A stretch of 10,779 bases of DNA from Desulfovibrionaceae bacterium (GCA_009778355.1 WRJY01000279.1:1-10779), one strand, 5' to 3'; shown: positions 1 through 7,132, numbered from the stretch's first letter. The notes: generated by a model from the letters alone, not told the origin. Made by a program: numbers and translations.

Positions 1-182
1 ACACCGCCGCCCGCCTGCTGGCCGCCGACTGGCCCCACCCCTATTCCCGCGAAGTAGCCGCCGCCCTGCCCGGCCAGCGCCCCGGCAGCATAAAGTACTG
101 GCCGCCGGTGGGCCGGGTGGACAACGTTCATGGCGACCGCAACCTGTTTTGTGCCTGCATTCCCGCCGGAACACAGGCATGA
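1..182 (+). CDS. gcvP: Glycine dehydrogenase (decarboxylating), C-terminal end (partial)
   Basis: This is the last 59 codons of the P-protein of the glycine cleavage system, the PLP enzyme that decarboxylates glycine and passes the aminomethyl group to the lipoyl arm of GcvH. The first complete codon is at position 3 and the frame stops with TGA at 180-182. The C-terminus carries the signature KYWPPVGRVDNVHGDRNLFCAC, which is very strongly conserved at the end of GcvP proteins. The 5' part, including the PLP lysine, lies outside the window. No clear terminator follows; the next gene on the same strand begins about 85 bases later. The identification is secure because this tail is distinctive, although only a small part of the protein is visible. 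Confidence 0.93.
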   Translation, partial: TAARLLAADWPHPYSREVAAALPGQRPGSIKYWPPVGRVDNVHGDRNLFCACIPAGTQA

Positions 183-268
183 TGCGGCTGCGGCAGCGTG
201 AAATTGTTCTCCAATCTCCGCCCCCTGATGCCGCGCGACTTGCGCCAATGCCCCTATCATCGGCTCTC

Positions 269-1096
269 ATGTACATTCGTCTTCACTCCACATTCGCGGC
301 CATTGCGCTGGCCGCACTGGTAACGGCCTGCCAAAGCACGCCCCCGCAAGCGCCACCGCCAGCGCCTGCGCCGCCGCCCGCCGATCCCTCGGCCCAGTTG
401 CGGGCCCAGGACTGGGACATCGCCGCCGCCTACGACGCGCAGGGCCAGGCAACCTCCAATTGGCGGCTGGACAAGCGGCCAGCCATGCGGCTGCATTTCG
501 AGAGCCAGCGGGTGTCGATGCAGAACCTGTGCAATGCGATCAACGCCAGCTACACGCTCGAAGACGGCCGCATCCAGATCAGCCGTCCGGTATCCACCAA
601 GCGCGCGTGCATGAGCCTCAAGCTGATGGCGCTGGAGCAGCGCATGACCGCGCAGTTGCCAACGGTTCAGCGGTTCGATCTGCACGACGGCCCGGCGCCG
701 CAACTGGTGCTGCACTTTGCCAACGGCAGCCGCTGGGAACTGATCAGTTCGTCGGCGCCCGCATCCACGCTCGCGCTTGCATCCACGCCAACGCCGCAAG
801 CCCAGCCCAGCGACGCCGGCGAAACCATCTTCCTGGAAGTAGCGCCCCAGCGCGCCGCGTGCAGCCGTGGCAAACCCAAGGGCGCGCAATGTCTGCGCGT
901 GCGCGAAGTCCGCCATGCCGGCAACGGCGTGAAACAGCACGCGGGCCAGTGGCAGATTCTCCAGGGCGAGATCGAGGGTTACACCCACAAGCCAGGCGTG
1001 CGCAACGTCCTGCGCGTGCACCGCATCCAACGCCAGGACGCCCCGGCCTACGTGCTGGACACGGTGGTCGAATCCGGGCGCGTGGGCAAGAAATAG
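269..1096 (+). CDS. META-domain / DUF4377 lipoprotein
   Basis: A predicted envelope lipoprotein of 275 residues. From the ATG at 269 it starts with a short basic segment and a hydrophobic run ending in the lipobox VTAC (Cys21), followed by a Pro/Ala-rich linker. Residues about 47-157 resemble a META (HslJ-like) domain: a start around QDWDI, an ACMSLKLMALEQ stretch in the place of the usual T-M-A-C/E motif, and a final FANGSRWEL strand. Residues about 185-275 match DUF4377, with the pattern QCLRVRE, then IEGYTHKPGV and LRV. The two domains occur together in other secreted proteins of unknown function; HslJ is linked to heat and novobiocin resistance in E. coli. ATGs at 149 and 248 are also in frame, but only 269 places the signal peptide at the N-terminus. 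No strong ribosome site is visible. The exact role is unknown. Confidence 0.8.
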   Translation: MYIRLHSTFAAIALAALVTACQSTPPQAPPPAPAPPPADPSAQLRAQDWDIAAAYDAQGQATSNWRLDKRPAMRLHFESQRVSMQNLCNAINASYTLEDGRIQISRPVSTKRACMSLKLMALEQRMTAQLPTVQRFDLHDGPAPQLVLHFANGSRWELISSSAPASTLALASTPTPQAQPSDAGETIFLEVAPQRAACSRGKPKGAQCLRVREVRHAGNGVKQHAGQWQILQGEIEGYTHKPGVRNVLRVHRIQRQDAPAYVLDTVVESGRVGKK

Positions 1097-1152
1097 CGGC
1101 ATCGTCATCCTCCCCCAATTCCCCCGCTTTCGCCGGGCTTCATCGTTGCCGC

Positions 1153-2169
1153 ATGACCACCGCAATGCTCCCCTATCCCGGCGCGCTGACCGATGTGCTC
1201 GGCATCGAGGTTGGCCACCATACGCTGGCCGGGCGGCCCACGGGTTGTAGCGTGGCGCTGGCGCGCGCGGGCGCGGTCGGCGGCGTGGACGTGCGCGGGG
1301 CCGCGCCCGGCACGCGCGAGACCGATCTGCTGGATCCCGCCAACTTGGTGAGCGTGGTGCACGCCGTGCTGCTGACCGGCGGCAGCGCCTGGGGCCTGGA
1401 CGCTGCCGGCGGCGTCATGCGCTGGCTGGAGCAGCAGGGCATCGGCCTGCGGGTGGGCGCCGCTGCCGGCCAACTGGTGCCCATCGTGCCGGCGGCGGTG
1501 CTGTTCGATCTGCACCTGGGCGATGCGCGCATCCGCCCCGATGCCGATGCCGGCCACGCCGCCTGCCAGGCCGCGTCGCGCCAGCCGCCCAGACAGGGCT
1601 GCGTGGGCGCGGGCGCCGGGGCCACGGTGGGCAAGCTGTTCGGCATGGCGCACGCCATGAAGGGCGGCATCGGCAGCGCCAGCGTCGTCGTCGATGGCGT
1701 GACGGTGGGGGCGCTGATCGCCGTCAACGCCCTGGGCGACGTGGCCGATCCGGCCAGCGGTGCGCCCATCGCCGGCGCGCGCACCGCCGATGGCCAGCGT
1801 CTGCGCGCCAGCGTGGGCGCGGTGCTGGCCGGCGAGCGGCCCTTGTCGATCCTTGCGGGCAGCAACACCACCATCGGCGTGATCGCCACCGACGCGCCGC
1901 TGACCAAGGCGCAGGCCCGGCGTCTGGCCGGCGCTGGCCACGACGGCTTGGCGCGCGCCATCCGCCCGGTGCACACCATGAGCGATGGCGACACGCTGTT
2001 CGCGCTGGGCACGGCCCAAGCGAAGGCGCTCGACTTCAACGTGCTGTGCGTGCTGGCCGCCGAGGCAGCGGCGCGCGCCTGCGTCAACGCGATGGCCGCC
2101 GCCCGAGGCGCGCGCATCGGCGATCTGTACCTGCCCGCCGCCACTGACCTGACCGGCGGGCAGCGCTGA
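1153..2169 (+). CDS. P1 family (S58/DmpA-NylC type) Ntn peptidase
   Basis: A 338-residue protein of the P1 family, which includes the aminopeptidase DmpA and the nylon-oligomer hydrolase NylC. These are made as one chain and cut themselves to expose an N-terminal nucleophile. Family marks seen: GIEVGHHT near the start, a Gly-rich LTGGSAWGLDAAGGVM segment from residue 74, GAGAGATVGK mid-chain, and GSNTTIGVIATDAPLTKAQ near the C-terminal third. By analogy with NylC, cleavage would fall between Asn238 and Thr239, freeing Thr as nucleophile. The frame stays open far upstream, but homology begins near ATG 1153 (a second ATG at 1165 is possible), and the upstream extension is a shadow of the lipoprotein gene. 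The substrate cannot be predicted; amino-terminal peptide or amide hydrolysis is the family activity. Confidence 0.9.
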   Translation: MTTAMLPYPGALTDVLGIEVGHHTLAGRPTGCSVALARAGAVGGVDVRGAAPGTRETDLLDPANLVSVVHAVLLTGGSAWGLDAAGGVMRWLEQQGIGLRVGAAAGQLVPIVPAAVLFDLHLGDARIRPDADAGHAACQAASRQPPRQGCVGAGAGATVGKLFGMAHAMKGGIGSASVVVDGVTVGALIAVNALGDVADPASGAPIAGARTADGQRLRASVGAVLAGERPLSILAGSNTTIGVIATDAPLTKAQARRLAGAGHDGLARAIRPVHTMSDGDTLFALGTAQAKALDFNVLCVLAAEAAARACVNAMAAARGARIGDLYLPAATDLTGGQR

Positions 2170-2187
2170 TCGCCAGGCTGAAAGCGC

Positions 2188-2193
2188 TACGAT
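2188..2193 (+). promoter_or_regulatory. Possible -10 element for the UPF0149 gene
   Basis: TACGAT lies 30 bases before the ATG at 2224, in the 54-base gap after the P1 peptidase stop, and would put the transcript start near 2200. The region about 17 bases upstream is only a weak -35 (CTGATC), and no clear Shine-Dalgarno precedes the ATG. This is a tentative call from the hexamer alone. Confidence 0.25.
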
Positions 2194-2223
2194 GCCGGCA
2201 TTGCCGCACAACCGGCCACTGCC

Positions 2224-3024
2224 ATGACCACTGAACCTCGACAGCCACCTGATCCCGATCCCGATGACCCCATGACGACCACGCTCGGCGTGCTGGAAGA
2301 CGCGCTCGAAGACGTGCGCGCCCGCCACCCCGACACGCCGCAGTGGGAGTTCTTCGAGGGCCTGCTGACGGCGCTGCTGTGCACCCGCCGCCCCATCGAC
2401 GCCGACGAGTGGCTGCCGGTGGCGTTCGGCTGCGAAGTCGACGAAGTGTTTGCCAACCCTGACGAGTACACGCGCTTCATGATGGGCTGGATGGAGCGCG
2501 AGGCGCAGTTGCGCGCGGAGCTGGAAGCATCGCCTGGCGACGATGACGATGACGGCCTGAACCCCGCCGTGGTGGACTGGCGCGGCCTGCTGGCCAGCCT
2601 GCCCGAAGCCGACCGGGCCCAAATCGCCGATGGCCAAGACGGCCCGCCGCCCGCTCTGGGGCAGGCGTGGGCGCTGGGCTTTCTGTTCGCCGCCGACTAC
2701 TGGAGCGACGACTGGACACCGCCGCGCGACAAGGAAATCGCCGCCGCCATCGCCGACGCGCTGGACTGCATCGAACGCCTGCTGGAAGACGACACGGCCA
2801 AGCCGGCGCTCAACCTGTATGACCCGGACGGCCCGCCCACCGTCAGCCAGCAGCGCCTGGAAGAGCTGGGCCAGGCGCTGAACGCGGTGCACGATCTGTA
2901 CGACATCGCGTGCAGCCTGGGCCCGCGCATGGCGCCGGTACGCAACGGCATCAAAATGGGCCGCAACGACCCGTGCCCCTGCGGCAGCGGTAAAAAATAC
3001 AAGAAATGCTGTGGCGCCTCCTGA
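2224..3024 (+). CDS. UPF0149 (YgfB/YecA-like) protein with C-terminal SEC-C zinc motif
   Basis: A 266-residue acidic cytoplasmic protein. Residues about 20-235 look like the UPF0149 helical domain, with features such as PQWEFFEGLLTALLCT, DEYTRFMMGWMER and ALGQAWALGFLFAADYW. The C-terminus is a SEC-C zinc-binding motif, NDPCPCGSGKKYKKCC, with Cys251, Cys253, Cys262 and Cys263 in the C-x-C-x8-C-C spacing also found at the end of SecA. The family (E. coli YecA) has no firmly assigned role; the SecA-like tail suggests contact with SecB, ribosomes or other proteins, which is inference. The ATG at 2224 is used; a second in-frame ATG at 2272 lies right before the domain and is a real alternative. 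The Asp-rich stretch GDDDDDG near residue 100 is probably a linker. Confidence 0.88.
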   Translation: MTTEPRQPPDPDPDDPMTTTLGVLEDALEDVRARHPDTPQWEFFEGLLTALLCTRRPIDADEWLPVAFGCEVDEVFANPDEYTRFMMGWMEREAQLRAELEASPGDDDDDGLNPAVVDWRGLLASLPEADRAQIADGQDGPPPALGQAWALGFLFAADYWSDDWTPPRDKEIAAAIADALDCIERLLEDDTAKPALNLYDPDGPPTVSQQRLEELGQALNAVHDLYDIACSLGPRMAPVRNGIKMGRNDPCPCGSGKKYKKCCGAS

Positions 3025-3044
3025 CCCCGGTCATCCTGCTTCCC

Positions 3045-3074
3045 CCTTTGGGCAAAGGCCGGGATGGGGCCGGC
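3045..3074. repeat. Tandem small hairpins after the UPF0149 gene
   Basis: Two adjacent inverted repeats fill part of the 86-base gap: CCTTTG/CAAAGG at 3045-3058, then GCCGG/CCGGC at 3058-3074. There is no T-run after them, so a classical intrinsic terminator is not supported. The first resembles the hairpin at 4401-4421, with a shared CTTCCCCCTTT...GGG...AAGGC pattern, which suggests a short dispersed intergenic element. Confidence 0.35.
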
Positions 3075-3110
3075 GCCACACGGCAAACGCCGATTGACTG
3101 AACGACCAAC

Positions 3111-4358
3111 TTGATCCTGAACTACGTCTGGCTGGGCTTTTTCGCCAGCGCCTTCACGGCGGCGCTGGCGCAGACGTTGCTGGGCGACTTCAGCGTGTTC
3201 CCGCGCCTGATGACAGCGCTGTTCGACGCCGCCAGAACCGGCTTCGAGATCGCGCTGGGCCTGACCGGCGTGATGGCGCTGTGGCTGGGCTTCATGAAGA
3301 TCGGCGAGCGCGCCGGCATGATCGACGCCTTTGCCCGCGCGGTGAACCCGGCGCTGCGGCACCTGCTGCCCGGCGTGCCGCCCGGCCACCCGGCGCAAGG
3401 CGCGGTGGCCATGAACCTCAGCGCCAACCTGCTGGGCCTGGACAACGCCGCCACGCCGCTGGGCTTGGCCGCCATGCGGCAATTGCAGTCGCTCAACCCC
3501 AGCAGCGACACCGCCAGCAACGCGCAGATCATGTTCCTGGCGCTCAACACCGCCGGGCTGACGCTGATTCCCACCTCGGTGATTGCCATTCGCCAGACGC
3601 TGGCGCTCAAGCAGGGGCTGGCGGGCTTCAACGCGGCGGACATCTTCTTGCCCACGCTGATCGTCACCGCCATCACGCTGATCACCGCGCTGACAGTGGT
3701 AGCGGCGGTGCAACGCATCCCGCTGTGGCGCGCCGGCCTGCTGATGCCGCTGGGCGCTTTGGGCCTCGGCGCGGGAGCGCTGAGCTGGTGGCTGACCAGG
3801 CTGCCCGCCGACGCCGCCGCGCGCTCGATGGGGCTGATCGGCAGCGGCGCCATCCTGTCGGTGGTACTGCTGTTTCTGGTGGCCGGGGCGCTGCGCCGCG
3901 TGAACGTGTACGACGCCTTCATCGACGGCGCCAAGGAAGGCTTTGGCGTCGCCGTCGGCATCATCCCCTATCTGGTGGCGATGCTGGCGGCCATCGCCGT
4001 GTTCCGCGCCGCCGGGCTGATGGACATGCTGATGCAGGCCATCGCCTGGGCGGTGGCCGCGTTCGGCCTGCAGACCGACTTTCTGCCCGCCGTGCCGGTG
4101 GGGCTGATGAAGGTGCTGTCGGGCGCCGGCGCGCGCGGCCTGATGGTGGACGTGATGCAGACGCATGGCGTCGATTCCTTTGCCGGCAAGCTGGCCGCCA
4201 TCATCCAGGGCTCGACCGAAACCACCTTCTACGTGCTGGCGGTGTACTTCGGCAGCGTCGGAATCAAGCACACCCGCCACGCCCTGGCCTGCGCGCTGCT
4301 GGCCGACGCCGCAGGGCTGGCGGCGGCCATCGTGGTGGCCTACGCTTTTTTCAAATGA
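3111..4358 (+). CDS. Fused SpmA/SpmB-type nucleoside-recognition (Gate) membrane protein
   Basis: A 415-residue, very hydrophobic inner-membrane protein with about ten predicted membrane segments. It has two Gate (nucleoside recognition) domains in tandem. The first half carries MNLSANLLGLDNAATPLGL (from residue 101), as in Bacillus SpmA; the second carries GSTETTFYVLAVYFGSVGIK (from residue 367), as in SpmB. The two separate spore-maturation proteins are therefore present here as one chain, a form known in Gram-negative bacteria that do not sporulate. The function in such species is not established; transport of a small solute is a guess. The start is a TTG at 3111: the chain length and the N-terminal membrane helix right after it fit the family, and no earlier start was seen in the frame. 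No good ribosome site precedes it, so the exact start is less sure than the identity. Confidence 0.88.
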   Translation: MILNYVWLGFFASAFTAALAQTLLGDFSVFPRLMTALFDAARTGFEIALGLTGVMALWLGFMKIGERAGMIDAFARAVNPALRHLLPGVPPGHPAQGAVAMNLSANLLGLDNAATPLGLAAMRQLQSLNPSSDTASNAQIMFLALNTAGLTLIPTSVIAIRQTLALKQGLAGFNAADIFLPTLIVTAITLITALTVVAAVQRIPLWRAGLLMPLGALGLGAGALSWWLTRLPADAAARSMGLIGSGAILSVVLLFLVAGALRRVNVYDAFIDGAKEGFGVAVGIIPYLVAMLAAIAVFRAAGLMDMLMQAIAWAVAAFGLQTDFLPAVPVGLMKVLSGAGARGLMVDVMQTHGVDSFAGKLAAIIQGSTETTFYVLAVYFGSVGIKHTRHALACALLADAAGLAAAIVVAYAFFK

Positions 4359-4400
4359 GTCTGATCGCTGAAATGAAACTTGCCCAGCTTCGCTCTTGCT

Positions 4401-4421
4401 CCTTCCCCCTTTTGGGGAAGG
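4401..4421. repeat. 8-bp perfect inverted repeat before folA
   Basis: CCTTCCCC at 4401-4408 pairs perfectly with GGGGAAGG at 4414-4421 around the five-base loop CTTTT. It lies in the 127-base gap between the membrane protein and folA. It could slow or end transcription from the upstream gene, but no T-run follows. A related sequence lies at 3040-3060, so it may belong to a dispersed intergenic repeat family. Confidence 0.5.
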
Positions 4422-4485
4422 CGTTGCCCGCGCCGATTCCATCCGCCGCGAATCACGCGGAGCGTGGTCAAAAACCGAACCCGCC

Positions 4486-4995
4486 ATGACCAACACCGCC
4501 CCACGCATCGGCCTGATCTGGGCGCAGGCGCATGGCCGCGTCATCGGCAAGGACGGCCTCATGCCCTGGCATTTGCCGGAAGATCTGGCGCATTTCAAGC
4601 GCACCACGCTCAGCCACCCGGTCATCATGGGGCGGCGCACCTGGGACTCACTGCCGCCGCGTTTCCGCCCTCTGCCTGGCCGCGCCAACATCGTCGTCAC
4701 GCGCCAGCCCGATTGGCATGAAGGGGGCGCGCAGCGCGCAGCCAACCTGAACGACGCGCTGCAACAATGCGCGGGCAGCGCGCGGGTCTGGGTGATCGGC
4801 GGCGCGCAAATGTATGCCCAGGCCCTGCCGCTGGCCGACGAGGCCGTCATCACCGAAATCGATGCCCGCTTCGACGGCGACGCCTTCGCGCCCGCGCTGG
4901 AGCGCGAGTGGCATGAGGTGGCGCGCGAGACACACGCCAACGCCAACGGTCTGGCGTTCGCCTTCGTGCGCTACCGGCGGCAGTCGCGCGCCTGA
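4486..4995 (+). CDS. folA: Dihydrofolate reductase
   Basis: A 169-residue DHFR, which reduces dihydrofolate to tetrahydrofolate with NADPH and is the target of trimethoprim. Typical motifs are all present: the Met20-loop region VIGKDGLMPWHLPEDLAHFK with the substrate-binding acid at Asp33 (equivalent to Asp27 of E. coli), the cofactor strand VIMGRRTWDSLP, NIVVTRQ, and VWVIGGAQMYAQAL. Length is normal for the chromosomal enzyme. ATG 4486 gives the family N-terminus (PRIGLIWAQ). An in-frame ATG at 4396 would add 30 unrelated residues across a hairpin and is rejected. There is no clear Shine-Dalgarno. The gene ends 67 bases from the stop of the convergent coaD gene, with a long palindrome between them. 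Confidence 0.96.
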   Translation: MTNTAPRIGLIWAQAHGRVIGKDGLMPWHLPEDLAHFKRTTLSHPVIMGRRTWDSLPPRFRPLPGRANIVVTRQPDWHEGGAQRAANLNDALQQCAGSARVWVIGGAQMYAQALPLADEAVITEIDARFDGDAFAPALEREWHEVARETHANANGLAFAFVRYRRQSRA

Positions 4996-5004
4996 TGACC
5001 GTCC

Positions 5005-5058
5005 TGAGAGCCTGTTTATGATCTCAGCGGGCCTGCTGAGATCGTAAACAGGCTCTGA
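5005..5058. repeat. 48-bp near-perfect palindrome flanked by TGA, between convergent folA and coaD
   Basis: The segment 5008-5055 begins GAGCCTGTTTATGATCTC and ends with the inverted copy, GAGATCGTAAACAGGCTC. The arms are 21 bases with one mismatch and a six-base centre, GGGCCT (5029-5034). The outer pair A5007-T5056 extends the stem to 22. TGA occurs directly on both sides (5005-5007 and 5056-5058), as a 3-bp target duplication would look. It can serve as a bidirectional terminator stem for folA and coaD, though no T-run follows. The GAG...CTC ends and a TNA duplication also recall IS5/IS1031-type elements, so it may be a minimal element remnant; that reading is inference. Confidence 0.7.
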
Positions 5059-5062
5059 CGAT

Positions 5063-5554
5063 TCAGTTGACCGCCCGCCTGGCCATCAGCCGCTCCAGCA
5101 CCAGCGGTGACACGTAGGGCGACACGTCGCCGCCCAGTTGGGAGATTTCGCGCACCAGCGTGCTGCTGACCGATTGCAGCGCGGCGGCGGGAGCCAGAAA
5201 AACCGTCTCCACATCGGGGGCCAGGCTGCGGTTCATGCCGGCCAGTTGAAACTCGTAGTCGAAGTCGGTCACGCCGCGCACGCCGCGCACCATGACCTTG
5301 CCGCCGCGTTGCTGCACGAAGTCTTTCACCAGGCCGTCGAAAGCTTCCACCTCGACGTTGCCGCAGCGGGCGGCGGCGTCGCGCGCCAGCGCCAGGCGCT
5401 CGTCCAGCGTGAACAGGGTTTTCTTGTGGTGCGCTATGGCGACGGCGATGACCACGCGGTCGAACAGCGCAGCGGCGCGGCGCACGATGTCCTCGTGCCC
5501 AAGCGTCATGGGGTCGAAGGTGCCGGGGTAAACGGCGATCACGCCTGGGCTCAT
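5063..5554 (-). CDS. coaD: Phosphopantetheine adenylyltransferase
   Basis: A 163-residue PPAT, which transfers AMP from ATP to 4'-phosphopantetheine in the fourth step of coenzyme A synthesis. The nucleotidyltransferase signature is clear: VYPGTFDPMTLGH at residues 8-20, with Thr12 and the T-x-G-H motif ending in His20, plus VRGVRGVTDFDYEFQLAGMNR and the C-terminal SSTLVREI (residues 130-137). The start at 5554 is decided by a strong ribosome site, AGGAGAG, six bases upstream, and by the usual family length. An ATG at 5602 in the same frame adds 16 unrelated residues inside the rsmD end and is rejected. It lies 28 bases after rsmD on the same strand, the common rsmD-coaD arrangement, so the two are probably cotranscribed. 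Confidence 0.96.
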   Translation of the reverse strand: MSPGVIAVYPGTFDPMTLGHEDIVRRAAALFDRVVIAVAIAHHKKTLFTLDERLALARDAAARCGNVEVEAFDGLVKDFVQQRGGKVMVRGVRGVTDFDYEFQLAGMNRSLAPDVETVFLAPAAALQSVSSTLVREISQLGGDVSPYVSPLVLERLMARRAVN

Positions 5555-5560
5555 GCGCTG

Positions 5561-5567
5561 CTCTCCT
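5561..5567 (-). promoter_or_regulatory. Ribosome binding site of coaD
   Basis: AGGAGAG on the minus strand, six bases before the ATG at 5554. It fixes the coaD start against the longer open frame. Confidence 0.85.
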
Positions 5568-5582
5568 CTGTTGCTGGCGGCA

Positions 5583-6215
5583 TTATGCCGATCCGTCGCC
5601 AACGGCAGCCGCGCGGCGCAGCAGGTGCGCGTGCACGGCGCCGGCCTTCAGGTGGCGGTACGGCGTCAATCCCAGGGCTTGCAGTTGCGCCGCGCCGGCC
5701 TGGGCCGCGGCCTCCAGGTACACCCAGCCGCCGGCGCGCGCGGCGGCGGCAGCAGCCGTCAGCGCGGGAGTCAACAGCGCGATGGCGTCGAACGGCGGGT
5801 CGAGCAGCACCAGATCGGCGCTGCCCGCGGCTTGGGCGCGCAGCGCCGCCACGCCGTCGCTGCGCTGCACGCGCACGGTGGCGGCCTGCAACCGCTGCGC
5901 GGTCTGGCGCAGTTGCGCCGCCAGCGCCGGGTCTTGCTCGATCAGCAGCACATCGGCAGCGCCGCGCGAGGCCGCTTCCAGCCCCAGCGCGCCGGTGCCG
6001 GCAAACGCATCGACGCAGCGCCAGCCGCTCAGGTCTTGCCCCAGCCAGTTGAACAGGGTTTCGCGCACGCGGTCGGGCGTGGGACGCAGGCCGGGCTTGT
6101 CGGGCACGGGCAGGCGCGTGCGCCGCCACTGGCCGCCGATGATGCGCACCTCGCGCGGCGGCGCGGCGGCGCGGCGGCGCGGCGAACCCGAAGAAAAAGC
6201 TGCTCGCTCAGGCAT
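5583..6215 (-). CDS. rsmD: 16S rRNA (guanine966-N2)-methyltransferase RsmD
   Basis: A 210-residue SAM-dependent enzyme that methylates N2 of G966 in 16S rRNA of the assembled small subunit. Seen: VRIIGGQWRRTRLPVP (from residue 23) and RPTPDRVRETLFNWL (44-58), both classic for RsmD; SAM motif I VDAFAGTGALGLEA (68-81); acidic motif IEQD; and the catalytic LDPPF (138-142). The N-terminal 22 residues are not conserved and are encoded partly by a perfect tandem repeat of an 8-bp unit (6153-6184), which could shift the frame. ATG 6215 is the annotated start. An in-frame GTG at 6149, just before the conserved region, is an alternative that would bypass the repeat. It lies 39 bases after cobA and 28 before coaD. 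Confidence 0.93.
   Translation of the reverse strand: MPERAAFSSGSPRRRAAAPPREVRIIGGQWRRTRLPVPDKPGLRPTPDRVRETLFNWLGQDLSGWRCVDAFAGTGALGLEAASRGAADVLLIEQDPALAAQLRQTAQRLQAATVRVQRSDGVAALRAQAAGSADLVLLDPPFDAIALLTPALTAAAAAARAGGWVYLEAAAQAGAAQLQALGLTPYRHLKAGAVHAHLLRRAAAVGDGSA
6153..6184. repeat. Four perfect tandem copies of the 8-bp unit GCGCGGCG
   Basis: The plus strand reads GCGCGGCG four times without interruption over 32 bases, covering codons 11-21 of rsmD. Because 8 is not a multiple of 3, gaining or losing a unit by slipped-strand mispairing would change the reading frame between the ATG at 6215 and the conserved part of the gene. Confidence 0.9.
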
Positions 6216-6254
6216 GGCGGGATTGTCGCCTCAGCCGCGCGCGCGTTACGGTTT

Positions 6255-7097
6255 TTAGTCCGCCGACGCCTCGCACAGCGCCGATTCGGCCACGGGCGGC
6301 GCGCCGGTCAGCGCGGCGCGCACGCCCAGCACCACGTCGCCCACCACCATGATGGCGGGGCTGCCCAGGCCTTGCTCGCGCAGGCTGCCCAGCAACTGGC
6401 CCAGTGTGGTGATGCACTGGCGCTGCGCCGGCAGGCTGGCGCGCTCGATCACCGCCACCGGCGTACCGGCGGGCAGCGAGGCCAACAGCCCGGCCTGGAT
6501 GTGCGAGGCGCTGCCGATGCCCATGTAGATGACCAGCGTCAGCCGCAGATCGCGCGCCGACGCGCCCAGGCGTTCCCAATCCACGCCTGCGCCGTTTTTC
6601 TGCGGGTGGCCGGTGACGAACACCACGCCCTGCGCGCGGTCGCGGTGCGTGAGCGGCGCGCCCAGCCCGGTCAGGGCGGCCAGGCCGGCGGTGATGCCGT
6701 TGATGACCACCGGCTCGATGCCGGCGCGGCGCAGGCTTTCCACTTCTTCGCCGCCGCGGCCAAAGATGAACGGATCGCCGCCCTTGAGCCGCACCACGTT
6801 TTCGCCCTCGCGCACGGCCTCCAGCATGAGCTGCTCGATGACGGCCTGCGGCGTGCTCCGGCAGCCGCCGCGCTTGCCGACGTAAACGATGCGCGCATCG
6901 GGCCGGGCATGGGCCAGCACGCCTTCGCCCACCAAGTCATCGGCCAGGATCACGCTGGCGGCGGCAATGGCCCTGACGGCCTTGAGCGTCAGCAACTCGG
7001 CATCGCCCGGACCGGCGCCGACCAAAGCGACACACCCCTGCCCCGGCGAGGCCGGCGCGCGGACGATTTCTTCTTTCAAACTGGCACTGATTTCCAT
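6255..7097 (-). CDS. cobA: Uroporphyrinogen-III C-methyltransferase (SUMT)
   Basis: A 280-residue SUMT that uses two SAM molecules to convert uroporphyrinogen III to precorrin-2, the branch point to siroheme, cobalamin and heme d1. Motifs of the tetrapyrrole methylase fold are intact: VGAGPGDAELLTLKA (26-40), VGKRGG, VRLKGGDPFIFGRGGEE (102-118), THRDRAQGVVFVTGH, and SPAIMVVGDVV near the end. It is the stand-alone enzyme, without the CysG dehydrogenase/ferrochelatase half. Symbols cobA and the C-terminal part of cysG are both used for such proteins. The ATG at 7097 is the first start in the frame; a strong Shine-Dalgarno is lacking. The 67-base gap upstream holds an FNR-type palindrome, so the gene may have its own promoter despite the same-strand thioredoxin gene before it. 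Confidence 0.94.
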   Translation of the reverse strand: MEISASLKEEIVRAPASPGQGCVALVGAGPGDAELLTLKAVRAIAAASVILADDLVGEGVLAHARPDARIVYVGKRGGCRSTPQAVIEQLMLEAVREGENVVRLKGGDPFIFGRGGEEVESLRRAGIEPVVINGITAGLAALTGLGAPLTHRDRAQGVVFVTGHPQKNGAGVDWERLGASARDLRLTLVIYMGIGSASHIQAGLLASLPAGTPVAVIERASLPAQRQCITTLGQLLGSLREQGLGSPAIMVVGDVVLGVRAALTGAPPVAESALCEASAD

Positions 7098-7132
7098 TCA
7101 GGCGATTGTGGGCATATAGGGTTTAACCCGGA

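Noticed and set aside
1105..2892. A 595-codon open frame on the minus strand
   Set aside because: Antisense to the P1 peptidase and UPF0149 genes, with biased, motif-free translation.
4396..4485. N-terminal extension of folA from ATG 4396
   Set aside because: Adds 30 residues unlike DHFR and begins within a hairpin; family homology begins at 4486.
2697..4946. A 749-codon open frame on the minus strand
   Set aside because: It is antisense to UPF0149, the Gate protein and folA, all of which have strong family motifs. Its product is low-complexity (Gln/His/Arg/Gly rich), the usual shadow in GC-rich DNA.
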